Assembly: GCF_022627575.1 (NCBI RefSeq)
Contig: NZ_JADEYQ010000001.1
Span: 496,001 to 560,000 of the forward strand
Direction: 5' to 3'
Source of the DNA: Sphingobacterium rhinopitheci
Lineage (GTDB): Bacteria > Bacteroidota > Bacteroidia > Sphingobacteriales > Sphingobacteriaceae
DNA length: 64,000 nt
Shown here: piece after piece, positions 28,171 through 37,021 of the stretch
Numbering within the stretch: position 1 is the first letter of the stretch
How the letters are laid out: each line of letters opens with the position of its first letter
Made by a program: the position numbers and the translations under genes
Notes under the pieces: model-generated
The model's input: only the letters and a program-made list of their open reading frames with translations
Told to the model about the DNA's origin: nothing
Databases searched by the model: none

Positions 28171-28725
28171 ATGATTATAAGACCTGCACAACCGAGTGAC
28201 GCTCCTGCACTAGCGAAGCTCATCAATATGGCAATGCTAGAGATTACCTACCAATTTATCGGTAAAGAAGACCAAAACGAAGCTAATGCTTTTATAGAAT
28301 CTTTAGTGATGCAAAAGAACAATCAATATTCATACGAAAATATATTTGTACTGCAAGAACTCGATCAGATAATTGGGCATATTTGTATTTATGATGGTTC
28401 CAACTTTGAGCTATTGCGACAAAATGTACTAGATAATATAAAACAAAAATATGGACATGATTACATGGCCGAAGCGGAAACCGGAGCTGGAGAGATGTAT
28501 ATTGATACTTTTGCCATTTCTCCCACCGTCAGAGGCAAAGGTTTAGGTAAACAACTCTTACAGTTTGCAATAGATCATTATGTCAACCAACAACATAAAG
28601 TATTAGGCTTATTGGTTGATAATGAAAATCCTACTGCTAAGAAATTATACCTCGGTATGGGATTTAAGGTAGTAGAAGAACGTGATATCTTTGGAAAAAA
28701 AATGGAGCATATGCACTATGCATAA
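28171..28725 (+). CDS. GNAT-family N-acetyltransferase
   Basis: A 184-residue acetyl-CoA-dependent acyltransferase. The acetyl-CoA pyrophosphate loop is VRGKGLGKQLL (about 126-136). Strand beta-4 is EMYIDTFAISP and the late motif is DNENPTAKKLYLGMGFK. The N-terminus IIRPAQPSDAPAL is the usual first strand and helix. The substrate is unknown; the family covers antibiotics, amino acids and protein N-termini. The last codons take part in a terminator hairpin. Confidence 0.9.
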   Translation: MIIRPAQPSDAPALAKLINMAMLEITYQFIGKEDQNEANAFIESLVMQKNNQYSYENIFVLQELDQIIGHICIYDGSNFELLRQNVLDNIKQKYGHDYMAEAETGAGEMYIDTFAISPTVRGKGLGKQLLQFAIDHYVNQQHKVLGLLVDNENPTAKKLYLGMGFKVVEERDIFGKKMEHMHYA

Positions 28726-28737
28726 GCTCCATTTTTT
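28697..28737. terminator. Terminator embedded in the 3' end of the acetyltransferase gene
   Basis: The left arm 28697-28715 and right arm 28719-28737 form a 19 bp stem with one mismatch around a 3 nt loop, with A and T runs at its ends. Twenty-nine of the 41 bases are coding, including the stop codon at 28723-28725. It can work for the convergent DUF3943 gene as well. Confidence 0.7.
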
Positions 28738-28768
28738 AGATTAGATAAGGCTTAAAGACCGACTCTAT

Positions 28769-30232
28769 TTAGAACGATATATTGTATGCTAAGGAAACCC
28801 TACCAAAAGGATACTTCTTAGTGAAATCTGCATATTGAGGATCTTTATAATTTGACTCCAACACAAAATAACCTGTAGAAATATTTAAGGAAAATTTACT
28901 TACCAACCTTACACTAGCATCTAATGACGCCGTATGTAACAAGTAATAAGAATCGTTACCACTAATAGTATGGAAATAACCTCCATTGTAATTACCAGAA
29001 ATCAACAATCGCTGAAAAACACTAAGCTCACCTCGAAAACGATACGATACCCCAGAGCCGTAATTGTAATTCCTAGCATCACCATATAGAAGATAAGGAT
29101 CCGGTACTGCAGCTAGTAGTACTGCCCCCGCACCAACACTTATATTAAATTTATTGTCATTCTTATATTTAAATTTTGAGTTCCAGTTGTATACAATACT
29201 TTGTGCCCCATAAAAGAAAGCATCATTATTATATACATCATAATGGGCATTCAATGTACCAAAATGTTCGCCTGTTTTTGTTTTAAAGAACTCCGCACCA
29301 CTCAACAGCGCGTGTACGTTAATAGCATTGACAAATGTACTATCACCATTACCAACTTCTAAATTAACAGAGAACTCATCGAATGGTCTTTTATAATTGT
29401 GATCACCATTATTATAGAAAAATCGTAATCTACCAAATATAGAATTCTTTCCTGTTTGTATATATTCATTGTCCTGAGCATCAAACCTTCTTACCCCAAG
29501 CTCAACTACAGCATGTATCACAGAAGAATCTACCGCATAATACTTGTCGACAGGCTTTCCCCATTTACCATCTAAAATCCTATTCAATCCATTTAAAGGG
29601 TTAACTAATAAAGCTACAATTTCATTACCCAAATTATAACCTCCTTTGCGGTTACGTGCCAAAATATTGCGTGATACTCTATGTGTCATCTCCCCCAATA
29701 TAATACCTCCAAAAGTAGTATTTACTAAATCATTGATCGAAGGAGCTTGTGTCTCCCCCGCTGTTTCCCAAATATAACTTCCAGCTAATGTTGCAAGACT
29801 TGATTGGTAAAAATTATAACCATTGCTACGAAAGGCATTAAAATACAATTGTCCATGATAAGGGTGGTCAATCTGGTTGGTACTAAATTGATTATCATCC
29901 CACTGCCAAGCACCTAAGCCCTGATGTTTTATAAAATTCTTAAAACTAATATAGGAGTACGGATCCCTACGAATAAATCTATTGAAGGTAGCAGGTACAG
30001 CTTGTATTAATAACCATTCCGTTCCTGCACGCCAAAAGTGCTTTGGACGCGTAACAGAAGCATCAGAAAAATCAAATAAAGTATCTTTATCTATGGGTTT
30101 CCATAAATTAGGTCCTTCTTGAGAATCAATAGTAATAGGAATAGAATCTACTGGCAATAATAAACTATCTTGCCCACTTACATGACCTATAAGGCCCGTT
30201 AAAAATAAAAATAATGTTAAAGTAATTCGCAT
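28769..30232 (-). CDS. DUF3943-type outer-membrane-associated protein
   Basis: A 487-residue exported protein. The signal peptide is residues 1-20 (GLIGHVSG). The middle region RAGTEWLLIQAVPATFNRF, followed by HPYHGQLYFNAFRSNG and GEMTHRVSRNILA, resembles DUF3943 proteins of Bacteroidota. The C-terminal 230 residues are beta-barrel-like strands ending in VSLAYNISF with a terminal Phe. It is probably an outer-membrane protein of unknown role. It is separated from the upstream pirin gene by a long palindromic terminator. Confidence 0.75.
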   Translation of the reverse strand: MRITLTLFLFLTGLIGHVSGQDSLLLPVDSIPITIDSQEGPNLWKPIDKDTLFDFSDASVTRPKHFWRAGTEWLLIQAVPATFNRFIRRDPYSYISFKNFIKHQGLGAWQWDDNQFSTNQIDHPYHGQLYFNAFRSNGYNFYQSSLATLAGSYIWETAGETQAPSINDLVNTTFGGIILGEMTHRVSRNILARNRKGGYNLGNEIVALLVNPLNGLNRILDGKWGKPVDKYYAVDSSVIHAVVELGVRRFDAQDNEYIQTGKNSIFGRLRFFYNNGDHNYKRPFDEFSVNLEVGNGDSTFVNAINVHALLSGAEFFKTKTGEHFGTLNAHYDVYNNDAFFYGAQSIVYNWNSKFKYKNDNKFNISVGAGAVLLAAVPDPYLLYGDARNYNYGSGVSYRFRGELSVFQRLLISGNYNGGYFHTISGNDSYYLLHTASLDASVRLVSKFSLNISTGYFVLESNYKDPQYADFTKKYPFGRVSLAYNISF

Positions 30233-30320
30233 AAACGAAAAAAGTAAAGAATATGATATTAAATTTAATAATTAACAATAAAAATGGAATAATGTTTTGA
30301 ACCCATACATAATATTATTT

Positions 30321-30378
30321 TCAATTGAGAACAACAAAAGACCATAATTAATTATGGTCTTTTGTTGTTCTCAATTGA
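30321..30378. terminator. 58 bp perfect palindrome, probable terminator of the pirin gene
   Basis: Every base of 30321-30349 pairs with 30378-30350, giving a 29 bp perfect stem. The inner part, AAAAGACCAT with ATGGTCTTTT, looks like an ordinary terminator. The outer part extends it with GAGAACAAC and GTTGTTCTC. It lies 26 nt after the pirin stop codon. Confidence 0.7.
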
Positions 30379-30404
30379 ATTATAATTATACGTTTGCAAT
30401 ACCA

Positions 30405-31118
30405 CTAATACATAGGTACTTCCATCAATAATAAAGATGTAGCCGTAGTAGCTTTAATAATGATATCGCTTACATCAGTAATACCTATAGCGTCACGTCT
30501 AGACAAGGTATGATCAAGGACATCTACCTCCCCTTCTAATACGAATAGATATAATCCAGTACCTTCACCTTTAAAAGAATACTTCAATTCTTTATCTTGA
30601 TCTATATCTGCCAAATGAAACCACGCATCTTGGTGAATCCAAGTACCTGCATCTTCGGGATTAGGCGATACTATTTGTTGAAACTTATTTTTGCGATCTT
30701 GCGGATCAATTTGGATTTGATCATATCTAGGCGTTACATTATCTTTATTCGGAAATAACCAAATTTGTAAAAACTTAACCGCATCAGTATCACTGCCATT
30801 AAATTCGCTATGCTCCACACCTGATCCCGCACTCATCACTTGGATTTCATTAGGACGAATTACCCCATTATTCCCCATACTATCTTTATGTGCCAAGACA
30901 CCTTCCAACGGTATTGAAATAATCTCCATATTACTATGTGGATGAGTACCAAATCCATTGCCTGCAGCTACATAGTCATCATTCAAAACACGCAATGCAC
31001 CAAAATGCATTCTATTAGGATTATGATATCCAGCAAAACTAAATGTATGAAAGCTTTTTAACCAACCGTGATCTGCACGCCCTCTACTATCTGCTTTAAA
31101 TAAAATTGTATTTGCCAT
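30405..31118 (-). CDS. Pirin family protein (cupin, quercetinase-like)
   Basis: A 237-residue bicupin protein. The iron-ligand set is His59 and His61 in GTHPHSN, with His103 and Glu105 in VEHSEF, as in bacterial pirins such as YhhW, which can oxidise quercetin. The N-terminal FHTFSFAGYHNPNRMHFG motif is diagnostic. No signal peptide is present. It follows a Crp/Fnr regulator gene on the same strand by 88 nt. CAAAGATA at 31140-31147 is a minus-strand -7 box, suggesting its own promoter. Confidence 0.92.
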   Translation of the reverse strand: MANTILFKADSRGRADHGWLKSFHTFSFAGYHNPNRMHFGALRVLNDDYVAAGNGFGTHPHSNMEIISIPLEGVLAHKDSMGNNGVIRPNEIQVMSAGSGVEHSEFNGSDTDAVKFLQIWLFPNKDNVTPRYDQIQIDPQDRKNKFQQIVSPNPEDAGTWIHQDAWFHLADIDQDKELKYSFKGEGTGLYLFVLEGEVDVLDHTLSRRDAIGITDVSDIIIKATTATSLLLMEVPMY

Positions 31119-31139
31119 TTTTGTCCTTATTTGTTAGCA

Positions 31140-31147
31140 CAAAGATA
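31140..31147 (-). promoter_or_regulatory. -7 element of the pirin gene
   Basis: On the minus strand this reads TATCTTTG, a perfect TAnnTTTG match 22 nt before the start codon. No -33 box is evident. Confidence 0.4.
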
Positions 31148-31206
31148 AGGTAAATAAGCTCCTGTAATTATTAACCTATATTAATAATTATAAAGAAAAT
31201 ATGCTT

Positions 31207-31779
31207 TTATGTTCTTTCAGCTCTCAACTTACTTAAGAATTCGGGTGTGATACCAATATAAGAAGCTACGGATTTCTGCGGTATTGTATTAATAATGGTA
31301 GGGTACAAATTGCAAAATTTCTCATACCGTTGCTTGGCTGTCAACGTTAAATAATCTATTGTACGATGATTGCTTGCTGCTAAAGCATTTTCTGTCAGAA
31401 TACGAAAATACCTCTCCAACTTAGGTATTCGGTCAAATAAACTGAGCTGACATGTACGTTGCAAGATCAAAACTTTTGTATCTAATAATGCATCTATATT
31501 CAGCTCACTAGGCACTTGTTTTACCGCGCTATACATATCCGATATCCACCAATTTTCAGGTGCAAATTGTAAGATATGTTCATAGCCATCCTTATCTATC
31601 GCATAGGAGCGCAAACATCCCTCGACTACAAAAGCAGAATAATTGGCAAATTCTCCGGAACGCAATAAAAATGTTTTACGTGGAATCACCTTTTCTTTAA
31701 ACAACTCTCTTATCACATTTTCCTCCTCACTGTTCAAAGCTGTTACACCATTGATATGCTGTATTAATTTTTCAATCAT
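31207..31779 (-). CDS. Crp/Fnr-family transcription regulator
   Basis: A 190-residue regulator. The N-terminal cyclic-nucleotide-binding-like beta-roll spans about 20-115 (RSGEFANYSAFVVEGCLRSY, read in two parts). The C-terminal segment QKSVASYIGITPEFLSKLR is a helix-turn-helix. It lacks the FNR Cys cluster and the full cAMP-binding Arg/Ser set, so the ligand is unknown. It is followed by the pirin gene. Only 40 nt separate it from the upstream oligopeptidase stop, and that gap is filled by a hairpin, so it may depend on readthrough. Confidence 0.88.
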   Translation of the reverse strand: MIEKLIQHINGVTALNSEEENVIRELFKEKVIPRKTFLLRSGEFANYSAFVVEGCLRSYAIDKDGYEHILQFAPENWWISDMYSAVKQVPSELNIDALLDTKVLILQRTCQLSLFDRIPKLERYFRILTENALAASNHRTIDYLTLTAKQRYEKFCNLYPTIINTIPQKSVASYIGITPEFLSKLRAERT

Positions 31780-31782
31780 AAT

Positions 31783-31809
31783 AAAAAAGGACGGTTTAAA
31801 ACCGTCCTT
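31783..31809 (-). terminator. Terminator of the prolyl oligopeptidase gene
   Basis: AAGGACGGT (31787-31796 region) pairs with ACCGTCCTT (31801-31809). Read on the minus strand, the stem is followed by TTTTT. Confidence 0.8.
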
Positions 31810-31818
31810 ACTAAATTA

Positions 31819-33972
31819 CTACTTAATTTCTGTATAGCCAAGTCCCATATTTTGGAACATAAAGGCCCACCTGTCCGTATGCTCGGAGATGACCATAGAA
31901 GTAGATTTGCCAGCACCATGCCCAGCATTGGTATCAATTCGAATCAGCACTGGATTAGATCCTGTATTATACTCTTGTAGTCTCGCCGCAAATTTGAATG
32001 AATGAGCAGGTACGACACGATCATCATGATCTGCTGTCAATACCAATGTTGCTGGATAAGCTGTATTAGGCTTTAGTGCATGATAAGGTGAATACTTATA
32101 TAAGTATTCAAACATTTCTTTGCTATCGTCTGCTGTACCATAATCAAAAGCCCAGCCGGCACCAGCTGTGAATTTGTGATAACGCAACATATCCAATACG
32201 CCTACTGCTGGAAACGCTACTTTGAACAGGTCAGGTCTTTGTGTCATTACCGCACCCACTAAAAGTCCGCCATTAGAACCACCAGAAATTGCTAATTTTG
32301 GCGAAGATGTGTACTTTTCTGCGATCAAGTATTCTGCAGCAGCAATAAAATCATCAAACACATTTTGTTTCTTCATCTTAGTTCCTGCCACATGCCAATT
32401 CTCACCGTACTCACCACCGCCACGCAAATTGGCGACAGCATACACACCACCTTGCTCCAATAGAATAATAGTAGATACACTAAATGAAGGCGTCAAACTA
32501 ATATTAAAACCACCATAACCATACAACATAGTCGGATTAGTTCCATCTAATTTAATACCCTTTTTATACGTTATAATCATAGGAACTTTCGTTCCGTCTT
32601 TAGAGGAATAAAATACTTGTTTCGATTCGTATTGAGTAGGATCAAATTGAACTGTAGACTGCTTATATATTTCAGATTTACCAGATGCAATATCATAGGT
32701 ATAAATCGTACCTGGATTGATATATGAGGTAAAAGTATAATACAATTCTTTATCATCATCTTTTGCACCAAAACCAGCCACCGTACCTACACCAGGTAAC
32801 TCCACTTCACGTTCCAATTTACCTGTTCTATCATATTGCTTGACCAAAGAAGTTGCGTCTTTGAGGTAATTAGCAAATATCTTCCCTCCACCAGTCGAAG
32901 GGGATAATACTTGATCAGTTTCAGCAATTAATGTTTTCCAGCTTGTGGTTCCAGGATTAGAAAAATCAGCTGTTACCACACGTCCATTAGGGGCATCCAA
33001 CTCCGTGTAGATAAATAATTTTTCACCATCATTATCTATAATAGCGTGATTTTTATCAAAATTATTTACTAGACAAATAAATTTAGCATTGGGATCATGG
33101 AGATCTTTCATCCAAATCTCATTCCCAGAAGTCGTATTCGCAGCAGAGATAATCAAAAAGCGCTCATCATTTGTCAAATAAGCACCGAGATAACGACGTG
33201 GTATTTCCTGACCTCCGAATATCAGTTGATCTGTACTTTGTGCTGTATTTAATTTATGATAATATACCTTATGTTGGTCAGTCATTGCTGATAAGGCCGA
33301 AGCTTGCTTGGGTTTATCATATGAGCTATAATAAAAACCTTCATTGCCTTGCCAGGCCAAGCCTGAGAATTTTACATCAATCAATGTGTCCCCGATAACA
33401 GATTTATCTGCAGCATTCAGTACAATGACTTTACGCCAATCAGAACCACCTTCAGATATCTGATACGCTACTCTTGAACCATCTTTACTAAAAGAAATAC
33501 CTGCTAAAGAAGTGGTACCATCTTTAGAAAATTGATTAGGGTCTAAAAATACTTCTTCGTTACCACTATCCCCTTTTTTACGGTACAAAACAGATTGATT
33601 TTGTAAACCATCATTTTTATAAAAATAAGTATAATCACCTTCTACAAATGGCGCGGAGAATTTCGCATAATTCCACAAGTGTTCCAACCGAGATTTTATC
33701 GCATTACGATAGGGAATTTGAGACAAATAGTCTTCTGTAACCTCATTTTCTAATTTTACCCATTCTTTGGTATTTGTAGCCAAATCATCTTCCAACCAAC
33801 GGTATGGATCGTCCACTTCAACACCAAAATACACCTCTTTATGTGATATTTTTTCTGTTTGTGGATAAGGTTTTAATGTAATGTCTTTCACAGGGTCAAG
33901 ATGTTTTGTATGCTGACACCCAACAATAGTTAATGCCAACAAGATGAAACTCATATTTCTTTTCATAACCAT
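31819..33972 (-). CDS. Prolyl oligopeptidase-family peptidase (S9A), lipoprotein
   Basis: A 717-residue post-proline endopeptidase. The N-terminus has a type II signal with lipobox IVGC, so it is probably anchored in the envelope. The motif PYRWLEDD (about 56-63) opens the propeller. Ser566 lies in SGGSNGGLL, the Asp in TADHDDRVVP (about 648-651) and His685 in NAGHGAGKS. Length fits the family. A start two codons later (MKRNMS) is equally plausible. It is the second S9 peptidase in the window; the other, at 23941, is of a different subfamily. Confidence 0.93.
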   Translation of the reverse strand: MVMKRNMSFILLALTIVGCQHTKHLDPVKDITLKPYPQTEKISHKEVYFGVEVDDPYRWLEDDLATNTKEWVKLENEVTEDYLSQIPYRNAIKSRLEHLWNYAKFSAPFVEGDYTYFYKNDGLQNQSVLYRKKGDSGNEEVFLDPNQFSKDGTTSLAGISFSKDGSRVAYQISEGGSDWRKVIVLNAADKSVIGDTLIDVKFSGLAWQGNEGFYYSSYDKPKQASALSAMTDQHKVYYHKLNTAQSTDQLIFGGQEIPRRYLGAYLTNDERFLIISAANTTSGNEIWMKDLHDPNAKFICLVNNFDKNHAIIDNDGEKLFIYTELDAPNGRVVTADFSNPGTTSWKTLIAETDQVLSPSTGGGKIFANYLKDATSLVKQYDRTGKLEREVELPGVGTVAGFGAKDDDKELYYTFTSYINPGTIYTYDIASGKSEIYKQSTVQFDPTQYESKQVFYSSKDGTKVPMIITYKKGIKLDGTNPTMLYGYGGFNISLTPSFSVSTIILLEQGGVYAVANLRGGGEYGENWHVAGTKMKKQNVFDDFIAAAEYLIAEKYTSSPKLAISGGSNGGLLVGAVMTQRPDLFKVAFPAVGVLDMLRYHKFTAGAGWAFDYGTADDSKEMFEYLYKYSPYHALKPNTAYPATLVLTADHDDRVVPAHSFKFAARLQEYNTGSNPVLIRIDTNAGHGAGKSTSMVISEHTDRWAFMFQNMGLGYTEIK

Positions 33973-33985
33973 TCAAATTATAAAA

Positions 33986-33993
33986 CAAACTTA
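33986..33993 (-). promoter_or_regulatory. -7 element of the prolyl oligopeptidase gene
   Basis: The minus strand reads TAAGTTTG, a perfect TAnnTTTG match 14 nt before the start codon. The -33 box is not clear. Confidence 0.4.
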
Positions 33994-34022
33994 ACGATTT
34001 AAAATACCAAAATAGAAGACCT

Positions 34023-34053
34023 TTTGTTAACTGCTTCAATTTTGGTAATTTTA
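34023..34053 (+). promoter_or_regulatory. Promoter of the lpxH-like gene
   Basis: TTTG at 34023-34026 is followed after 19 nt by TAATTTTA (34046-34053, 7 of 8 match). The start codon begins only 8 nt after the box, so the leader would be a few nucleotides at most. Confidence 0.5.
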
Positions 34054-34060
34054 CAGCGCT

Positions 34061-34807
34061 ATGCAAATAAGAGATAAGATTTACTTCGCTTCTGACTTCC
34101 ATTTAGGATCTTACCCATTGACGGATTCCGAAAAACGCGAAAAAAAAATCATACAATGGCTAGATTACATCAAAAATGATGCGAAGGAGTTATTTCTGGT
34201 AGGTGATATTTTTGACTTTTGGTTTGAATATAGTACCGTTGTCCCAAAAGGTTATATCCGTTTTTTAGGTAAGCTTGCAGAGTTATCTGATTTAGGCATC
34301 AAGATTACACTATTCAAAGGTAATCACGACATGTGGATGTTTGGTTATTTCAAAAAGGAATTAAATGCCACTATCGTTAACGATGAACTTGAACTACAAT
34401 TGGATGGAAAAACCTTCTATATCCATCATGGTGATGGTTTAGGTGCTGGCGACACGAAATACAAATTCTTAAAAAAAATATTCAGAAGTTCCTTTTGCCA
34501 ATGGCTATTTGCCCGACTGCATCCAAATCTAGGAATTGGCATCGCTACACGTTGGTCCAAGCATAGTCGCGTTTCTAATAATGAAGATGAAAAATTCTTA
34601 GGAGAAGACAAAGAATGGTTAATTCAATATTCGAAAGAAGTAGTAGAACAAAAGCACTACGATTATTTTATATTCGGACATCGACATTTCCCCTATCAAT
34701 TGCCATTAACAACCGACGCCGAGATTATAAATCTTGGTGAATGGATTAAATATCAAACGTATGCTGTTTGGGATGGCACAAAATTAAAACTTGAGAAATG
34801 GAACTAA
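34061..34807 (+). CDS. lpxH: UDP-2,3-diacylglucosamine diphosphatase (LpxH type)
   Basis: A 248-residue calcineurin-like phosphoesterase of lipid A synthesis that hydrolyses UDP-2,3-diacylglucosamine to lipid X and UMP. The metal site is Asp12 and His14 (SDFHLG), Asp49 (GDIFDFWFEY), Asn88 and His89 (GNHD), His123 (HHGDG), and His207 and His209 (GHRH). The DFWFEY and GNHDMW motifs are typical of LpxH in Bacteroidota. The protein is peripheral in the cytosol. Its last 10 bp overlap the start of the next regulator gene. Confidence 0.9.
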   Translation: MQIRDKIYFASDFHLGSYPLTDSEKREKKIIQWLDYIKNDAKELFLVGDIFDFWFEYSTVVPKGYIRFLGKLAELSDLGIKITLFKGNHDMWMFGYFKKELNATIVNDELELQLDGKTFYIHHGDGLGAGDTKYKFLKKIFRSSFCQWLFARLHPNLGIGIATRWSKHSRVSNNEDEKFLGEDKEWLIQYSKEVVEQKHYDYFIFGHRHFPYQLPLTTDAEIINLGEWIKYQTYAVWDGTKLKLEKWN

Positions 34808-35361
34808 AAGATGGTATTCTAAAAATTTATCCTTTAGCGGAAACAGAAATAAACAAATTAATTGCTATCGCCGAAATAGTTGAGTTTCCAAAACAAACTA
34901 CTTTTATTGCGCAGAACACAACAAATAAGTATATCTATTTTCTTGAAAAGGGAATCTGTAGAATTTACTACCCCAAACAAGATAAAGAGGTAATATTAGA
35001 TTTTTGCTTTCCAGGAAATATTATTCTACCACTAAATAGTTACGTCTACGGCAAACCTACATACGAAATTGTAGATAGTATAACGGGTTGTATAGTACAT
35101 CGCATATCAATCATTAAATTACAAGAGCTCTACGAAACATCTCTTCCTATTGCAAACTGGGGCAGAAAACTAGCAGAAATCGAAACTATTAAGATTGAAG
35201 AAAGGCTCATGCAAAGTTTATTTAAATCTGCAGCAGAGCGTTATCAAGATTTACTAACCAAAGAACCTACCTTGTTACAGCACATCAAACTCGGCTATAT
35301 AGCAACTTATCTAGGGGTATCACAAGTTACTTTATCACGAATAAGATCTGAAATAAAGTAG
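34798..35361 (+). CDS. Crp/Fnr-family transcription regulator, coupled to lpxH
   Basis: A 187-residue regulator with a cNMP-binding-like beta-roll (about 15-110) and a C-terminal helix-turn-helix, GYIATYLGVSQVTLSRIR. The start codon lies inside the lpxH reading frame (10 bp overlap), so the two are translated from one mRNA. Overall similar in size and layout to the regulator at 31207-31779. The ligand is unknown: no FNR-type Cys cluster is visible. Coupling to a lipid A gene hints at envelope-related control, but that is inference. Confidence 0.87.
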   Translation: MELKDGILKIYPLAETEINKLIAIAEIVEFPKQTTFIAQNTTNKYIYFLEKGICRIYYPKQDKEVILDFCFPGNIILPLNSYVYGKPTYEIVDSITGCIVHRISIIKLQELYETSLPIANWGRKLAEIETIKIEERLMQSLFKSAAERYQDLLTKEPTLLQHIKLGYIATYLGVSQVTLSRIRSEIK

Positions 35362-35463
35362 CTTATAATTGACACCTTCCCTACAGTATTTGTATTTTTT
35401 AACATTTGTAAAAAAATATCTATCTAATTTGTTGGACATTTGTATCAATAAATAACATACATT

Positions 35464-35793
35464 ATGAATTGGATATTTTTAATACTAGGTGGCCTATTTG
35501 AAATTGGCTTTACGACTTGTCTTGGTAAAGCAAAAGAAGCTACAGGATCAACAACATATATGTGGTACGGTGGTTTTATCCTTTGCTTATTTGCCTCCAT
35601 GGCGCTTCTTATAAAAGCCACACAGACCCTTCCTTTGGGCACTGCATATGCTGTATGGACCGGAATTGGTGCAGTAGGAACCGTACTAATAGGTATATTA
35701 TTCTTTAAGGAACCAGCTGATTTTTGGCGTGTATTCTTCATCTTCACCTTGATAGCTTCGATAGTAGGTCTAAAAGCAGTTTCGAGTCATTAA
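35464..35793 (+). CDS. SMR-family exporter, SugE/Gdx type
   Basis: A 109-residue four-helix inner-membrane protein of the small multidrug resistance family. The membrane-embedded Glu in GGLFEIGFTTCLGKAK (Glu13) is the essential proton/substrate residue. The motif LPLGTAYAVWTGIGAVGTVLIG, cited here as LPLGTAYAVW and GIGAVG, is that of SugE/Gdx guanidinium exporters. Gdx homologues are sometimes under a guanidine riboswitch; I see none in the 100 nt upstream. The protein works as an antiparallel dimer. Confidence 0.88.
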   Translation: MNWIFLILGGLFEIGFTTCLGKAKEATGSTTYMWYGGFILCLFASMALLIKATQTLPLGTAYAVWTGIGAVGTVLIGILFFKEPADFWRVFFIFTLIASIVGLKAVSSH

Positions 35794-35825
35794 TAATTAC
35801 TGTTAATTATAAAATAAATTTTCAG

Positions 35826-35833
35826 TATTTTTG
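35826..35833 (+). promoter_or_regulatory. -7 element of prfA with an inverted repeat in the leader
   Basis: TATTTTTG is a perfect TAnnTTTG match 41 nt before the prfA ATG. The leader contains TTCCGAA (35837-35843) and TTCGGAA (35859-35865) as inverted arms, a possible weak hairpin. Confidence 0.45.
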
Positions 35834-35874
35834 CAGTTCCGAAGAGATAAAATAACGATTCGGAAAATAGAATT

Positions 35875-36948
35875 ATGTTAGAAAAATTACAAGCAATCAA
35901 AGAAAGATGGGAAGAAGTGGAAGCTGAATTAAGCAATCCAGATACCATCAAAGATATGAAGCGTTTTGCAAAATTAAACAAGGAATATAAAGACCTTGGT
36001 AAAATTGTAGACCAATACCACATTTATAGAAATATCGTTAGCAATATGGATGCTAACAAAGATATTCTTAATAATGAAAAAGATCAGGAATTGCGTGAGA
36101 TGGCTAAGGAAGAACAAGACTTACTTTATGCGCAAAAAGAGGAGAAAGAAGAAGAAATTCGTCTAATGCTTATCCCTAAAGATCCGGAAGACGCTAAAAA
36201 TGCAATCTTAGAGATTCGTGGTGGTTCGGGTGGAGATGAGGCTGCGATATTTGCAGGTGATCTTTATCGTATGTATACACGTTATTTTGAAACTAAAGGA
36301 TGGCGTAATGAAGTAATGGATGTTACGGAAGGTACTTCTGGCGGTTATAAAGAGGTTATCTTAAAAGTAATCGGTGAGGATGCATATGGTCAATTGAAAT
36401 ATGAATCAGGAGTACACCGTGTTCAACGTGTCCCAGATACAGAAACACAAGGTCGTGTACATACTTCAGCTGCCTCTGTTGCTGTATTACCTGAAGCAGA
36501 AGAAGTCGATGTAGAATTAAACCCTGGAGATATCGAATTACAAACATCACGCTCTGGTGGTGCTGGTGGACAGAACGTAAACAAAGTAGAAACTAAAGTA
36601 CAATTGACGCACAAACCATCCGGTATTGTTGTCGTTTGTCAGGTTGAGCGTTCTCAATTAGCGAACCGTGAGTTAGCAATGGAGATGTTAAGAAACAAAC
36701 TTTACGAAATAGAATTGAACAAAAAGAACGGTGATATTGCTGCTAAACGTAAAACTTTAGTATCATCTGGTGACCGTTCGGCAAAAATCCGTACGTACAA
36801 CTACCCTCAAGGTCGTGTCACTGAACATAGAATTGGATTAACGATGTATAATCTTACGGCAGTTATGGACGGTGATATTCAAGGAATTATCGATGCATTG
36901 CAGTTTGCTGAGAATGCAGAAAAGATGAAAGACGGCTCATCAGACTAA
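35875..36948 (+). CDS. prfA: Peptide chain release factor 1
   Basis: A 357-residue class I release factor reading UAA and UAG. The catalytic GGQ is at 231-233 in [11 protein letters not shown], where the Gln is normally methylated. The stop-codon recognition tripeptide at 187-189 is PDT, within [12 protein letters not shown], in place of the E. coli PAT; it keeps the Pro and Thr that distinguish RF1 from RF2 (SPF). The N-terminal acidic helical domain and length are normal. No hemK/prmC methylase gene is adjacent. Confidence 0.95.
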   Translation: MLEKLQAIKERWEEVEAELSNPDTIKDMKRFAKLNKEYKDLGKIVDQYHIYRNIVSNMDANKDILNNEKDQELREMAKEEQDLLYAQKEEKEEEIRLMLIPKDPEDAKNAILEIRGGSGGDEAAIFAGDLYRMYTRYFETKGWRNEVMDVTEGTSGGYKEVILKVIGEDAYGQLKYESGVHRVQRVPDTETQGRVHTSAASVAVLPEAEEVDVELNPGDIELQTSRSGGAGGQNVNKVETKVQLTHKPSGIVVVCQVERSQLANRELAMEMLRNKLYEIELNKKNGDIAAKRKTLVSSGDRSAKIRTYNYPQGRVTEHRIGLTMYNLTAVMDGDIQGIIDALQFAENAEKMKDGSSD

Positions 36949-36975
36949 CTTTTTTCGTAAAAAAGTTGGTTTTTT
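36947..36975 (+). terminator. AT-rich terminator of prfA
   Basis: AACTTTTTT (36947-36955) pairs with AAAAAAGTT (36959-36967) around CGT, followed by GGTTTTTT. The arm starts within the stop codon. It is a weak stem but well placed. Confidence 0.55.
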
Positions 36976-36996
36976 GATAAATCAACGCTATATTTG
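36966..36996 (+). promoter_or_regulatory. Promoter of the tRNA-Asp cluster
   Basis: TTG (36966-36968) is followed after 20 nt by TATATTTG (36989-36996), a perfect -7 box. The spacing equals that of the tRNA-Leu promoter. The first tRNA begins 26 nt downstream. Confidence 0.65.
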
Positions 36997-37021
36997 CACA
37001 CCTTCTTAAGGGAAGGTATTA

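Noticed and set aside
35362..35463. Guanidine riboswitch before the SugE/Gdx-type gene
   Set aside because: The gap is about 100 nt, very AT-rich, and lacks the conserved guanidine riboswitch sequence blocks.
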